DNA of 54,637 nucleotides, from contig NZ_AZGF01000015.1 in NCBI RefSeq assembly GCF_001434475.1, forward strand, positions 1 through 54,637, read 5' to 3'. The notes below the pieces were generated by a model. It was given only the letters and a program-made list of their open reading frames with translations, was not told the DNA's origin and did not search any database. Below are positions 34,096-41,611 of this stretch, in pieces. Within the stretch, counting starts at the first letter, position 1, and every line of letters begins with the position of its first letter. Source of the DNA: Paucilactobacillus suebicus DSM 5007 = KCTC 3549 (GTDB lineage: Bacteria > Bacillota > Bacilli > Lactobacillales > Lactobacillaceae). The translations under genes and the position numbers were made by a program.

Positions 34096-35499
34096 ATGGC
34101 AAAAAATCAGGTACCTCTAAAAGTTAAATTAACGATTATCTGTTGTGCTACACTTGCGTTTTGCGGGGTGATGCTTGAAACTGCGATGAATGTGACCTTT
34201 CCAACGTTAATGAGCCAATTTTCTCTGCCATTATCAGTGATTCAATGGGTTGCTACAGGATACTTATTGGCGGTTGCCATCACAATGTCCTTGGCCGCTT
34301 ACATTCAGCGTAGATTCTCTTTCAGACTAATTATGAGTGTGGCGGTTATTTTGTTTATTGGTGGGGGATTGTTGTGCGCTGGTGCTTCCCAGTTTTGGAT
34401 GTTATTTGCAGGCCGGATGATTCAGGGTGTTTTAACTGGAATGATTATGCCATTGCTGTTCACCATAATTATGGTGAAAATTCCGCATCAGATTCAAGGA
34501 CAGTATGTTGGTACTGCGGGAATGGTAGTGGCTTTGGCACCTTCCGTGGGGCCATCATATGGTGGCTTTGTTACACAAACTTTTAGTTGGCGCTTAATGT
34601 TTTGGCTAGTTATACCAATTGGATTGCTAGCCGGTTTGATGGCAGTGATAGTGACTGAAAAGTCAAAATCTTCGCAAAGTGACAGACTAACATTTCCGAT
34701 TTTCCAATTTATTTGTCTAGCATTAATGTTGACTGGTTTTATTATCGGGTTCAATCAGATTGGTTCTGCGGGAATAAAAGCACCAATCACGTGGGGCAGC
34801 CTGGTAATTGGACTAATTGGCTTAGTTATGTTTTTAATTCTAAGCCGAAAATCTAGGCATCCACTGATTAATTTACATATTTTTTTATATGCTGGATATC
34901 GTAATGCACTGGGCTTGTACTTTTTAATGATGTTCATGCAAGTTAGCCAAACTTTCTTGGTACCAAGCTTTGCTCAAATTGTTTTGAAAACAGATACGTT
35001 TGTGGCGGGAGCCTTGTTACTTGCAGGTAGCTTTTCAAGTGTGTTTTTGGCGCCGCTTGCAGGCAAATTACTTGATCGCCATCCGTTTAAGTTTTCATTA
35101 TTGATTGGAATTTTGTTCGTTACATTCTCGTCACTATTTTTGCTTGGCCTTTCGCATCGACTGACATCATTAATAATCGTGGTGGGCTTTTTAGCATTTA
35201 TGATTGGCTTTTCGTTTATTTTTAATAACGCGATGACCTATGGTTTACAACAATTACCCGAAAAATTGGTCGGGGATGGGAACGCCACGTTTAACACATT
35301 ACAACAGTATGCGGGATCGCTTAGTACTGCCGTTGTGGGGATGATTATTACTATTATTGGTGGAAGCCATACAAGTGCGATTGACATGATTCATTCCGCA
35401 ACTGCAGTTTATTTAATGTTGCTATTACTAAGTCTTGCTCTAATTTGGTTGGGATATAATGTAATTTACGCTGAAAAGAAAAACAACAAAAAAGACTGA
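34096..35499 (+). CDS. MFS transporter, DHA2-like (14-helix) drug efflux type
   Basis: The start is ATG 34096 behind CGGAGA; the frame from 34036 runs through the leader terminator. The 467-residue protein has many membrane helices. MNVTFPTLMSQFSLPLSVIQWVATGYLLA and the helix 4-5 motif GRMIQGVLTGMIMPLLF, plus ALAPSVGPSYGGFV, are typical of the EmrB/QacA (DHA2) family. The substrate is unknown; it might export a drug or, given its place after the sulfoquinovose genes, a sulfonate product, but it is a separate transcription unit. The stop overlaps the terminator of the convergent phosphatase gene. Confidence 0.87.
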   Translation: MAKNQVPLKVKLTIICCATLAFCGVMLETAMNVTFPTLMSQFSLPLSVIQWVATGYLLAVAITMSLAAYIQRRFSFRLIMSVAVILFIGGGLLCAGASQFWMLFAGRMIQGVLTGMIMPLLFTIIMVKIPHQIQGQYVGTAGMVVALAPSVGPSYGGFVTQTFSWRLMFWLVIPIGLLAGLMAVIVTEKSKSSQSDRLTFPIFQFICLALMLTGFIIGFNQIGSAGIKAPITWGSLVIGLIGLVMFLILSRKSRHPLINLHIFLYAGYRNALGLYFLMMFMQVSQTFLVPSFAQIVLKTDTFVAGALLLAGSFSSVFLAPLAGKLLDRHPFKFSLLIGILFVTFSSLFLLGLSHRLTSLIIVVGFLAFMIGFSFIFNNAMTYGLQQLPEKLVGDGNATFNTLQQYAGSLSTAVVGMIITIIGGSHTSAIDMIHSATAVYLMLLLLSLALIWLGYNVIYAEKKNNKKD

Positions 35500-35513
35500 T
35501 TGCTCAGCCTTTT
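35490..35513 (-). terminator. Terminator for the minus-strand phosphatase gene
   Basis: On the minus strand GGCTGA-GCAA-TCAGTC (one G.U pair), followed by six T. It overlaps the stop codon of the convergent MFS gene. Confidence 0.55.
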
Positions 35514-36302
35514 TTACTCTGTAAATAATTTTTGTAAATCTTTCATATTTTGATCCGTGATTTGTAAATATTGATTTAGGTAGTTGCGGATACTGCCATA
35601 TTCTTTGTCAATAATTTTTAGGGCGTTGTTAATGTAGTCTGGGGAAACACTCATTAAGGCCTTAGTGTTTTGAGCATACGCTTCGGCCTTGCCGGCAGCT
35701 CTAATTTTACTAGTCACATCTTCTAACATTTGTTGATTAATTTGGTTGGTTAACAAATAATCATTCACGGAAATTTGACGATCAACGTTTAAAGCAGACA
35801 ACAGTAAAATGGCGCCCATCCCAGTTCGGTCCTTACCGGCCGTACAGTGAAATAAGATGGCACTGTTTGGATCGCTGTTGAGCAGTAAATCAAAAAATTG
35901 TTGATAGGATTGCTTGGCCTGTGGTGTTGTAACCATATCGCGATAGACGTCTAGCATGTGTCGATAACCAGCGGTTGGATCGTCAGAAAATTCAGCCTCA
36001 ATTTGTTCTCTGCTGTGTGATGCATCGGTCCGATCCGTTTGAAAAACTGGCAGTGAATGATAGACCGCGGTTGCTGGCACCTTGTCTGGTTGAACATCTG
36101 ACTCCCCTGGAGCTCGAAAATCGAGATCAAGCTTTACATTTAGACTGGTTAAAACTTGTAGATCTGTTTCATCTAGGGTATTGAGATGGCCCGAACGGAT
36201 CAAACGATGCCATTTGATGGTTTTACCGTCCTTAGTCTGATATCCACCAAGATCGCGGAAGTTACGTCCGTGTTTGATTGGAAGAAGCCGATTGGTTGTC
36301 AT
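35514..36302 (-). CDS. Protein tyrosine/serine phosphatase (Y_phosphatase3 family)
   Basis: The 262-residue protein carries the P-loop HCTAGKDRTG at residues 152-161 with the nucleophile Cys153 and phosphate-binding Arg159. The N-terminal block GRNFRDLGGYQTKDGK is typical of this family of dual-specificity or phosphoinositide-type phosphatases. It has no signal peptide. The minus-strand start is preceded by AAGGGTGG. The substrate is unknown. It lies downstream of an SGNH hydrolase in the same direction with a gap of 58 bases. Confidence 0.9.
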   Translation of the reverse strand: MTTNRLLPIKHGRNFRDLGGYQTKDGKTIKWHRLIRSGHLNTLDETDLQVLTSLNVKLDLDFRAPGESDVQPDKVPATAVYHSLPVFQTDRTDASHSREQIEAEFSDDPTAGYRHMLDVYRDMVTTPQAKQSYQQFFDLLLNSDPNSAILFHCTAGKDRTGMGAILLLSALNVDRQISVNDYLLTNQINQQMLEDVTSKIRAAGKAEAYAQNTKALMSVSPDYINNALKIIDKEYGSIRNYLNQYLQITDQNMKDLQKLFTE

Positions 36303-36360
36303 TGTAATACCACCCTTTTTTAATTTCTACTACCATTGTAAATGGTTAACCTAGTAATTA

Positions 36361-37317
36361 CTAGATCATGGACTTTAGTACCGACGCTAATTTGGTACCT
36401 GCTGTGATGGACCCTGCTGCGTTTGGGTGTAGTTGATCAGTATAGGAAATTCGCCAACCTTCAGTTTCAACAAGTTGCACATCCATTGACTTAACAACTT
36501 GTCGAAAGGTCTCTGCGTTAGTTTGAGCAAACGGGATCATCACGATTAGCGGGGCGTTGAAGCTTATTTGTACCCGTTTTAAAAAATTGTTTAGCGCTAC
36601 TTCAAAATCTTTTACACTAAATTGACGGTCATTGACGCCAATGTTTACGACAACGGCATCCGTGGAATCTGGTTGCCACGGTGTGTCATTGTCAATATTA
36701 TTGATGAAGTCAGGCGCTGCAGGCACATTACCGGTACCTGGTCTGATAATACCAGCAGCAGAGTAGGCAATGCGACAGACGTCAAGATTCAATAAATCAG
36801 CACAAATAGCCGTGTAATTAGCGTCAGCGGCATAGTCTTGAGATGCCTTATGACCGTTAACCCAGCATCCTGCGGTGATTGAATCACCAATGAATGTAAC
36901 ATTTTTTCGAGTCTCTGTAGGAGAAATGCGACCACTTGAATCAAGGCTGAGGCTAATCAGTGCAAACCCTTGTTGTTCATTCCAGACATCGTCAAGATCG
37001 GAATTACCAACTAACATGATTTCCACAAGGTGACTTTGTGTGGATATTTGAAATGATTTTGGCATTTTATTTGTTTGAAAATGGTGCCAGACACCATTAT
37101 CAATGCGGATGCCAATTGTTTGAGCCGGTCCAAATGGATTTGCATTGTTAAAAAAATTGATGCCAATCATCGTTGTGTCTTTGACATTAAAGCGCAGTAA
37201 GCTACCTAGGTTGGTAGAATAGAGAGTCTCTACGCCATGAATTGATTTAAGGACCCATCGACCAATGCTTGTTGTCTTGCCCATAATTTCTTCAGCAGAT
37301 ATTATTTGTTCTTTCAT
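36361..37317 (-). CDS. SGNH/GDSL-family hydrolase
   Basis: The 318-residue protein has an N-terminal beta-rich domain (residues 1-130) and a C-terminal SGNH domain. Nucleophile Ser146 is in TFIGDSITAG, block III in VVNIGVND (Asn229), and Asp294 and His297 in DQLHPNAAG. There is no signal peptide, so it acts inside the cell. The two-domain form resembles carbohydrate or acyl esterases. AAGGAG precedes the minus-strand ATG. It is divergent from the secreted DUF1002 gene. A role in removing acyl groups from an imported glycolipid would fit the sulfoquinovose cluster nearby, but nothing shows this. Confidence 0.85.
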   Translation of the reverse strand: MKEQIISAEEIMGKTTSIGRWVLKSIHGVETLYSTNLGSLLRFNVKDTTMIGINFFNNANPFGPAQTIGIRIDNGVWHHFQTNKMPKSFQISTQSHLVEIMLVGNSDLDDVWNEQQGFALISLSLDSSGRISPTETRKNVTFIGDSITAGCWVNGHKASQDYAADANYTAICADLLNLDVCRIAYSAAGIIRPGTGNVPAAPDFINNIDNDTPWQPDSTDAVVVNIGVNDRQFSVKDFEVALNNFLKRVQISFNAPLIVMIPFAQTNAETFRQVVKSMDVQLVETEGWRISYTDQLHPNAAGSITAGTKLASVLKSMI

Positions 37318-37430
37318 TTGTGCTCCTTATGATGGTAAAGATCTGGTATCAACACTTAATTTTTGGTAAACGGCGTCATTCCTGAAAGCTGTCATGGTAA
37401 AATAGAGACATCATTTAGGAGGAAGATCTC

Positions 37431-38435
37431 ATGAAATTCATTAAGCGGATTACGTTAGTGATGGTGACGATTTTATTAGCGGCAGTTTTTGGTTCAGCAG
37501 CCAACGTTAAGGCTGATACTACTGATGAATCGAGTAGTAGTCAAGCAGTTCAAACACAGGCACTTTCAAATTCTTACGTTGTGTATGGAGCTGGGGTGTC
37601 ATCGACTGACCAATCTTCAGTAGGAGAAGCGTTGGGAGTGACTGACAGTTATAAGACATTGACTTCAACAGCTAGTGATTATAGTCAGTATATTGGTGGT
37701 ACGACTACCGATTCAGCGATGATCAGTTCTGTGGCTATTGCACCGGCAAGTTCTGGTACAGGAGTTAAGGTCAATATTATGAAGTATAACGGCAATAGCA
37801 ATATTACTGAAGTTACCGCGCAACAGTATGCGATGGTGGCGACAATGGCTGGTGTTAATAACGTTATTATCACAGTTACCGCCAATAAGGCTGTGTCTGG
37901 ACAAGCTGCTCTGGCTGGCGTCTATAAGGCACTCGCTGCTGATGGCATTCAACTAAGTTCCGAAAATACAACGGCCGCAAACAGTGTGCTTACAGCAACT
38001 CAGTCGGCGATTGACGACAACAGCAATAATAGCAAGTATCCTGGAAAACTAATGGCAGCTGTTGGCTCGGTTTCAGGGAAATTAGCTAAGGAACGGCAAA
38101 ACAATGGCGATTATGCCACAACCTCTGAAGTTGAAACGATGCTTAATACCGCATTAACAAAATATGGCGTTAATGATGATACATCGTCGAGTGCCAAGAC
38201 AGAGATTGTTAACGCATTGATTAAGGTACAAAAAGCACCTGTATCTTCATCCAAGACCTATGTAAGTAACGTAACTAATGTTACGAACAACATCAAAAAC
38301 AGTGCCGGTAATGCAATGGCAAAGCTAAGCGATTTTGCCAACAGCTCTGATGGCAAGGCATTAATGGCAAAATACGGCAACATTTTCCAACGTGTATGGG
38401 CCAGAATTGTGGCGTTTGTGGGACAGTATATATAG
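37431..38435 (+). CDS. Secreted DUF1002 domain protein
   Basis: The 334-residue protein has a clear signal peptide (MKFIKR followed by a hydrophobic stretch and VKA-DT) and no anchor motif, so it is probably released. The DUF1002 region is seen in VVYGAGVSSTDQ, VNIMKYNGNSNITEVTAQQYA and the Thr/Val-rich stretch before AALAGVYKALAADG. The function of this family is unknown. AGGAGGAAG precedes the ATG. A cluster of long hairpin elements begins 10 bases after the stop. Confidence 0.85.
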   Translation: MKFIKRITLVMVTILLAAVFGSAANVKADTTDESSSSQAVQTQALSNSYVVYGAGVSSTDQSSVGEALGVTDSYKTLTSTASDYSQYIGGTTTDSAMISSVAIAPASSGTGVKVNIMKYNGNSNITEVTAQQYAMVATMAGVNNVIITVTANKAVSGQAALAGVYKALAADGIQLSSENTTAANSVLTATQSAIDDNSNNSKYPGKLMAAVGSVSGKLAKERQNNGDYATTSEVETMLNTALTKYGVNDDTSSSAKTEIVNALIKVQKAPVSSSKTYVSNVTNVTNNIKNSAGNAMAKLSDFANSSDGKALMAKYGNIFQRVWARIVAFVGQYI

Positions 38436-38444
38436 AGAACGTAA

Positions 38445-38570
38445 CAAGCACGGGTTGAGGCTGTTGTGTAAGGCACTATCACAGATTAATCGTGTGTTTT
38501 CGATTGATTTGTGATAGTGCCTTACACGTTAAGCCTCAGTGCTTGTGGAGCTGATTTCAAATAGAGAGAG
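38445..38570 (+). repeat. 3'-UTR hairpin element, copy C1
   Basis: CAAGCAC (38445-38451), GGGTT bulge (38452-38456), GAGGCT, then AGCCTC, single A, GTGCTTG (38539-38545). The inner stem is TGTGTAAGGCACTATCACA / TGTGATAGTGCCTTACACG, and the apex GATTAATCG / CGATTGATT. The tail is TGGAGCTGATTTCAAATAGAG. No U-tract. Starts 10 bases after the DUF1002 gene. Confidence 0.8.
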
Positions 38571-38575
38571 CGGAA

Positions 38576-38712
38576 CCAAGCGTTTAGGTGTTGTAATATA
38601 AGTGAAAGAAACGGTTAATCGTTCGCTCTATGACGATTGGCCGTTTCTTTCACTTATATTATGAACACCTGCTTGGTGGAGCTCATTTCAGCAATAAAGC
38701 AGTAAAGAGTAT
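38576..38712 (+). repeat. 3'-UTR hairpin element, copy C2
   Basis: CCAAGC (38576-38581), GTTT bulge (38582-38585), AGGTGTT, then AACACCT (38664-38670) directly joined to GCTTGG (38671-38676). The inner stem is AATATAAGTGAAAGAAACGG / CCGTTTCTTTCACTTATATT, and the apex TTAATCG...CGATTGG. The tail is AGCTCATTTCAGCAATAAAG. Confidence 0.8.
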
Positions 38713-38905
38713 GGTTAATCGTTCGCTCTATGAACGGTTGGCCGTTTCTTTCGCTTATATTATGAACACCTGCTTGGAGGAGCTCATTTCAGCAATAAAA
38801 CAGTAAAGAGTATGTTTAATCGTTCGGTCTATGAACGATTGGCCGTTTCTTTCGCTTATATTATGAACACCTGCTTGGAGGAGCTCATTTCAGCAATAGA
38901 ACATC
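38713..38905 (+). repeat. Two further 100-bp tandem units derived from C2 (C3, C4)
   Basis: Offsets of exactly 100 and then 101 bases relative to C2. Each unit repeats the apex, the right inner arm (CCGTTTCTTTCGCTTATATT), AACACCTGCTTGGAGGAGCTC and the ATTTCAGCAATA tail, but lacks the left arms. Changes include ACGATTGG to ACGGTTGG and GGTTAATC to GTTTAATC. From 38906 to 39011 I see only the upstream region of the next gene. Confidence 0.85.
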
Positions 38906-39011
38906 TAACACCTTAAAAAAATTAACAGATCTTGAATGAACCAAACGTTTCACCCAAAACATAAGTAGTTAGTGCTAAACTTAACGAAAAAAGCAGTCGG
39001 AGGAAGAAATA

Positions 39012-40022
39012 ATGAAAGCAATTGGTGTGTACCAAGGCACGGATATTAAATCACAGGAATTCACCACTGCAGATGTGGCACAGCCAGTACCCACAAATTT
39101 AGATGTATTAGTTAAGATTAACGCTGTGTCTGTTAATCCAGTTGATACCAAGGTGCGTCAAACAACTAAGCAACGCTCATTGAAGGTTCTAGGATACGAT
39201 GCGGTTGGAACAGTCGAAGCACTTGGTGAGCAGGTGACGGATTTTACAGTTGGTGACCGCGTTTTTTATGCTGGCTCAAATCAGCGCGCTGGTTCGAATC
39301 AAGAATATCAGTTAGTTGATAGCAGAATTATTGCAAAGGCCCCGACCAAGCTCGTTGATGAAGATGCTGCAGCAATGCCGTTAACAACGTTAACTGCGGC
39401 AGAACTGTTATTTGAAAAGTTTAACAATCCATTTGAAAAAGATGCTAACGAAGGTAAGACGGTGCTCATCATTAACGGTGCGGGCGGCGTTGGTTCTTCT
39501 GCAATTCAATTAGCTAAGTGGTCCGGATTTAGAGTAATTGCAACCGCTAGTCGTACTGAAACCGTTGAGTGGGTAGAAAAAATGGGTGCGGATCAAGTTA
39601 TTAATCACCATCATGATTTGATTAAGCAATTACCGGATGATCTTAATCAAATTGACGACATTATGATTTTAAATCGTACGGAATCCTACTTTGCAACGGC
39701 CGCTAAATTAGTGGCACCATTGGGCCATGTAGGATCGATTGTTGAGTCGAGTCAGCCATTGCCGTTGGGGTTATTAAAAGATAAAGCTGCCAGCTTTGAT
39801 TGGGAGTTTATGTTTACAAAACCAAAGTATGGGGTGAAAGAAGCTAGTCAAGGACAACTATTGACGAAAATTGCAGCGCTTCTTGATAGTGGAGACATTA
39901 TTAGTACAAGGACTAAAACATTGTCCAATATTAATGCCAACAATTTGAAAAAGGGACATCAAATTGTTGAATCAGGCAAAATGCTTGGTAAATTAGTAAT
40001 TGACGGGCCATTTACTGATTAA
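39012..40022 (+). CDS. Zinc-type alcohol dehydrogenase / quinone oxidoreductase family protein
   Basis: The 336-residue medium-chain dehydrogenase/reductase is of the quinone oxidoreductase-like branch: VKINAVSVNPVDTKVR, VLGYDAVGTVEALG, and the nucleotide-binding loop INGAGGVGSSAIQLAKWSG. The zinc-ligand Cys/His cluster of true alcohol dehydrogenases is missing (the protein lacks the four structural Cys), so it is probably a zinc-free NADPH enzyme acting on quinones or enones. CGGAGGAAG precedes the ATG. It is a single-gene unit before galK. Confidence 0.88.
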   Translation: MKAIGVYQGTDIKSQEFTTADVAQPVPTNLDVLVKINAVSVNPVDTKVRQTTKQRSLKVLGYDAVGTVEALGEQVTDFTVGDRVFYAGSNQRAGSNQEYQLVDSRIIAKAPTKLVDEDAAAMPLTTLTAAELLFEKFNNPFEKDANEGKTVLIINGAGGVGSSAIQLAKWSGFRVIATASRTETVEWVEKMGADQVINHHHDLIKQLPDDLNQIDDIMILNRTESYFATAAKLVAPLGHVGSIVESSQPLPLGLLKDKAASFDWEFMFTKPKYGVKEASQGQLLTKIAALLDSGDIISTRTKTLSNINANNLKKGHQIVESGKMLGKLVIDGPFTD

Positions 40023-40037
40023 AATGATTAGTTCGGC

Positions 40038-40076
40038 TTGACAATATTAAATTGTTTTAGTAAAATTTTACTAAAA
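40038..40076 (+). promoter_or_regulatory. galK promoter with perfect 22-bp palindromic operator
   Basis: TTGACA (40038-40043), 17 bases, TAAAAT (40061-40066). A perfect 22-bp palindrome at 40055-40076 with half-site TTTTAGTAAAA covers the -10 box. The galR gene lies downstream in the same locus. LacI-family repressors use such symmetric sites, so this is the likely GalR operator. Confidence 0.75.
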
Positions 40077-40090
40077 TGTAAACGCTTTAT
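40077..40090 (+). promoter_or_regulatory. Catabolite-responsive element (cre) upstream of galK
   Basis: TGTAAACGCTTTAT matches the cre consensus TGWAARCGYTWNCW at 13 of 14 positions (A for C near the end). It lies at about the transcription start, the usual place for repression by CcpA with HPr-Ser-P. It abuts the GalR palindrome. Confidence 0.7.
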
Positions 40091-40108
40091 TTATTGGAGG
40101 CCACACTA

Positions 40109-41278
40109 ATGGAAAAAGAACAGTTATTACAGGAATATCAACAAGTTTTCAGCGAAGTTGGCAAATCGGTTTACTTTTCGCCAGGCCGAATCAATTTGAT
40201 TGGTGAATATACAGACTTTAATGGCGGCCATGTTTTTCCTTGTGCAATCAGTCTTGGAACTTATGGTGTCTTTTCTCCGCGTTCAGATAACAAAGTTCGC
40301 CTTTCATCAGCAAACATGGCAGATAGTCCAGTTGTTGAATTTGATATTAATGAGTCGGAACCAGAAACAGCCAAGGAAAATACGTGGGCAAACTATTTTA
40401 AGGGTATGATTGTTCAACTACGTCAGAATGGCTATTCGTTTGACCATGGCTTTAACCTGCTGGTTCATGGTAACCTGCCATACGGAGCCGGATTATCATC
40501 TTCCGCATCAATTGAATTATTGATGGGCGATATTTTGAAGGAAGAATACGGACTTGATGTTGAGCAATTGACTCTCGTAAAGCTTGGTCAAAAAGTGGAA
40601 AATGACTATATTGGTCTGAATTCTGGCATTATGGATCAGTTTGCTGTGGGGATGGGCAAAAAAGATAATGCAATTCTACTTGATGCCAACACGTTGGAAT
40701 ATCATTACTACCCATTGGAGTTAGGCGATTATATCGTTGTGATTATGAATACTAATAAGAAACATGCATTAGCAGATTCAAAATACAATGAACGCCGTGC
40801 ACAAAACGAAGAAGCAGTTAGGCGACTTCAAGCTAAACTCGATATCAAGTACTTAGGCGAATTAACAACAGATCAGATTGACCAGTACTCATATTTGATT
40901 AACGATGATATTTTGATTCGTCGTGCTCGCCACGTGGTAATTGAAAATCAACGGACATTGCAGGCTCGTGATGCATTATTAAAGGGTGATTTAGAGTTGT
41001 TAGGTCGCTTGATTAATGCATCACACGTCTCATTGGAATACGATTATGAAGTATCAGGAGTTGAATTAGATACTTTAGCTGAGACAGCCTGGAAACAACC
41101 TGGTGTCTTAGGAGCCCGTATGATTGGCGGCGGATTCGGTGGCAGTGGTATTGCCATCGTGAAGAAGGACCAAGTGGAAAACTTCAAGAAAAATGTTGGT
41201 CAAGCATATGTTGACAAGATTGGATACGAAGCAGATTTCTACGACACAGAAATTGCGGATGGACCGAAAAAGTTATAG
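40109..41278 (+). CDS. galK: Galactokinase
   Basis: The start is ATG 40109 behind TTGGAGG; the in-frame start 40094 overlaps the ribosome site. The 389-residue GHMP kinase phosphorylates galactose at O1 with ATP. The galactokinase signature is SPGRINLIGEYTDFNGGHVFP, the ATP loop is PYGAGLSSSASIELL, and MIGGGFGGSGI is motif 3. First gene of the Leloir pathway here; galT and galR follow. No galE or galM is in the window. A hairpin element begins 2 bases after its stop. Confidence 0.96.
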   Translation: MEKEQLLQEYQQVFSEVGKSVYFSPGRINLIGEYTDFNGGHVFPCAISLGTYGVFSPRSDNKVRLSSANMADSPVVEFDINESEPETAKENTWANYFKGMIVQLRQNGYSFDHGFNLLVHGNLPYGAGLSSSASIELLMGDILKEEYGLDVEQLTLVKLGQKVENDYIGLNSGIMDQFAVGMGKKDNAILLDANTLEYHYYPLELGDYIVVIMNTNKKHALADSKYNERRAQNEEAVRRLQAKLDIKYLGELTTDQIDQYSYLINDDILIRRARHVVIENQRTLQARDALLKGDLELLGRLINASHVSLEYDYEVSGVELDTLAETAWKQPGVLGARMIGGGFGGSGIAIVKKDQVENFKKNVGQAYVDKIGYEADFYDTEIADGPKKL

Positions 41279-41279
41279 A

Positions 41280-41421
41280 GTGCGTTATGTCGCGTTTAGA
41301 TGCCGGTGTGTAAGGTAACTTCATGCATTGATTGTCGGTCTGTGACAATTGATGTATGAAGTTACCTTACACGTTAGGCATCTGCGACATAAAAGCACGT
41401 TTCGGCAAGAAAGCCTAAGAG
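41280..41421 (+). repeat. 3'-UTR hairpin element, copy D1
   Basis: GTGC (41280-41283) and TATGTCGC (41286-41293), GTTT bulge (41294-41297), AGATGCC, then GGCATCT (41377-41383) joined directly to GCGACATA (41384-41391) and GCAC. The inner stem is GTGTAAGGTAACTTCAT / ATGAAGTTACCTTACAC, and the apex ATTGATTGTC / GACAATTGAT. The tail is GTTTCGGCAAGAAAG. Confidence 0.8.
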
Positions 41422-41439
41422 TGCAAATTGAAGCAGTAT

Positions 41440-41545
41440 AATTAATATCTATTGATTGTCGGTCTGTGACAATTAGTGTATGAAGTTAAGTTATTCGATA
41501 GACATCAGTGCCTGAAAAGCACGTTTTAATAAGTAATTACATTGG
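41440..41545 (+). repeat. 3'-UTR hairpin element, degraded tandem copy D2
   Basis: The apex CTATTGATTGTCGGTCTGTG is identical to D1. TATGAAGTTAAGTTATTCGA is a decayed inner arm, with a GACATCAGTGCC remnant and GCACGTTTTAATAAG tail. The 5' arm is missing. The rest up to 41611 shows nothing except GCTTCAC...GTGAAGC (about 41550-41573), a small stem before galT. Confidence 0.65.
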
Positions 41546-41611
41546 CTTCACAAGGCGCAAGTCCAGTGAAGCCAATATTGTTTTAGGGAAGAACATAAGG
41601 GAGTAATAGAT

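Noticed and set aside
39012-40022. Zinc-dependent alcohol dehydrogenase activity
   Set aside because: The structural zinc cysteines are missing; quinone-oxidoreductase type is the better description.
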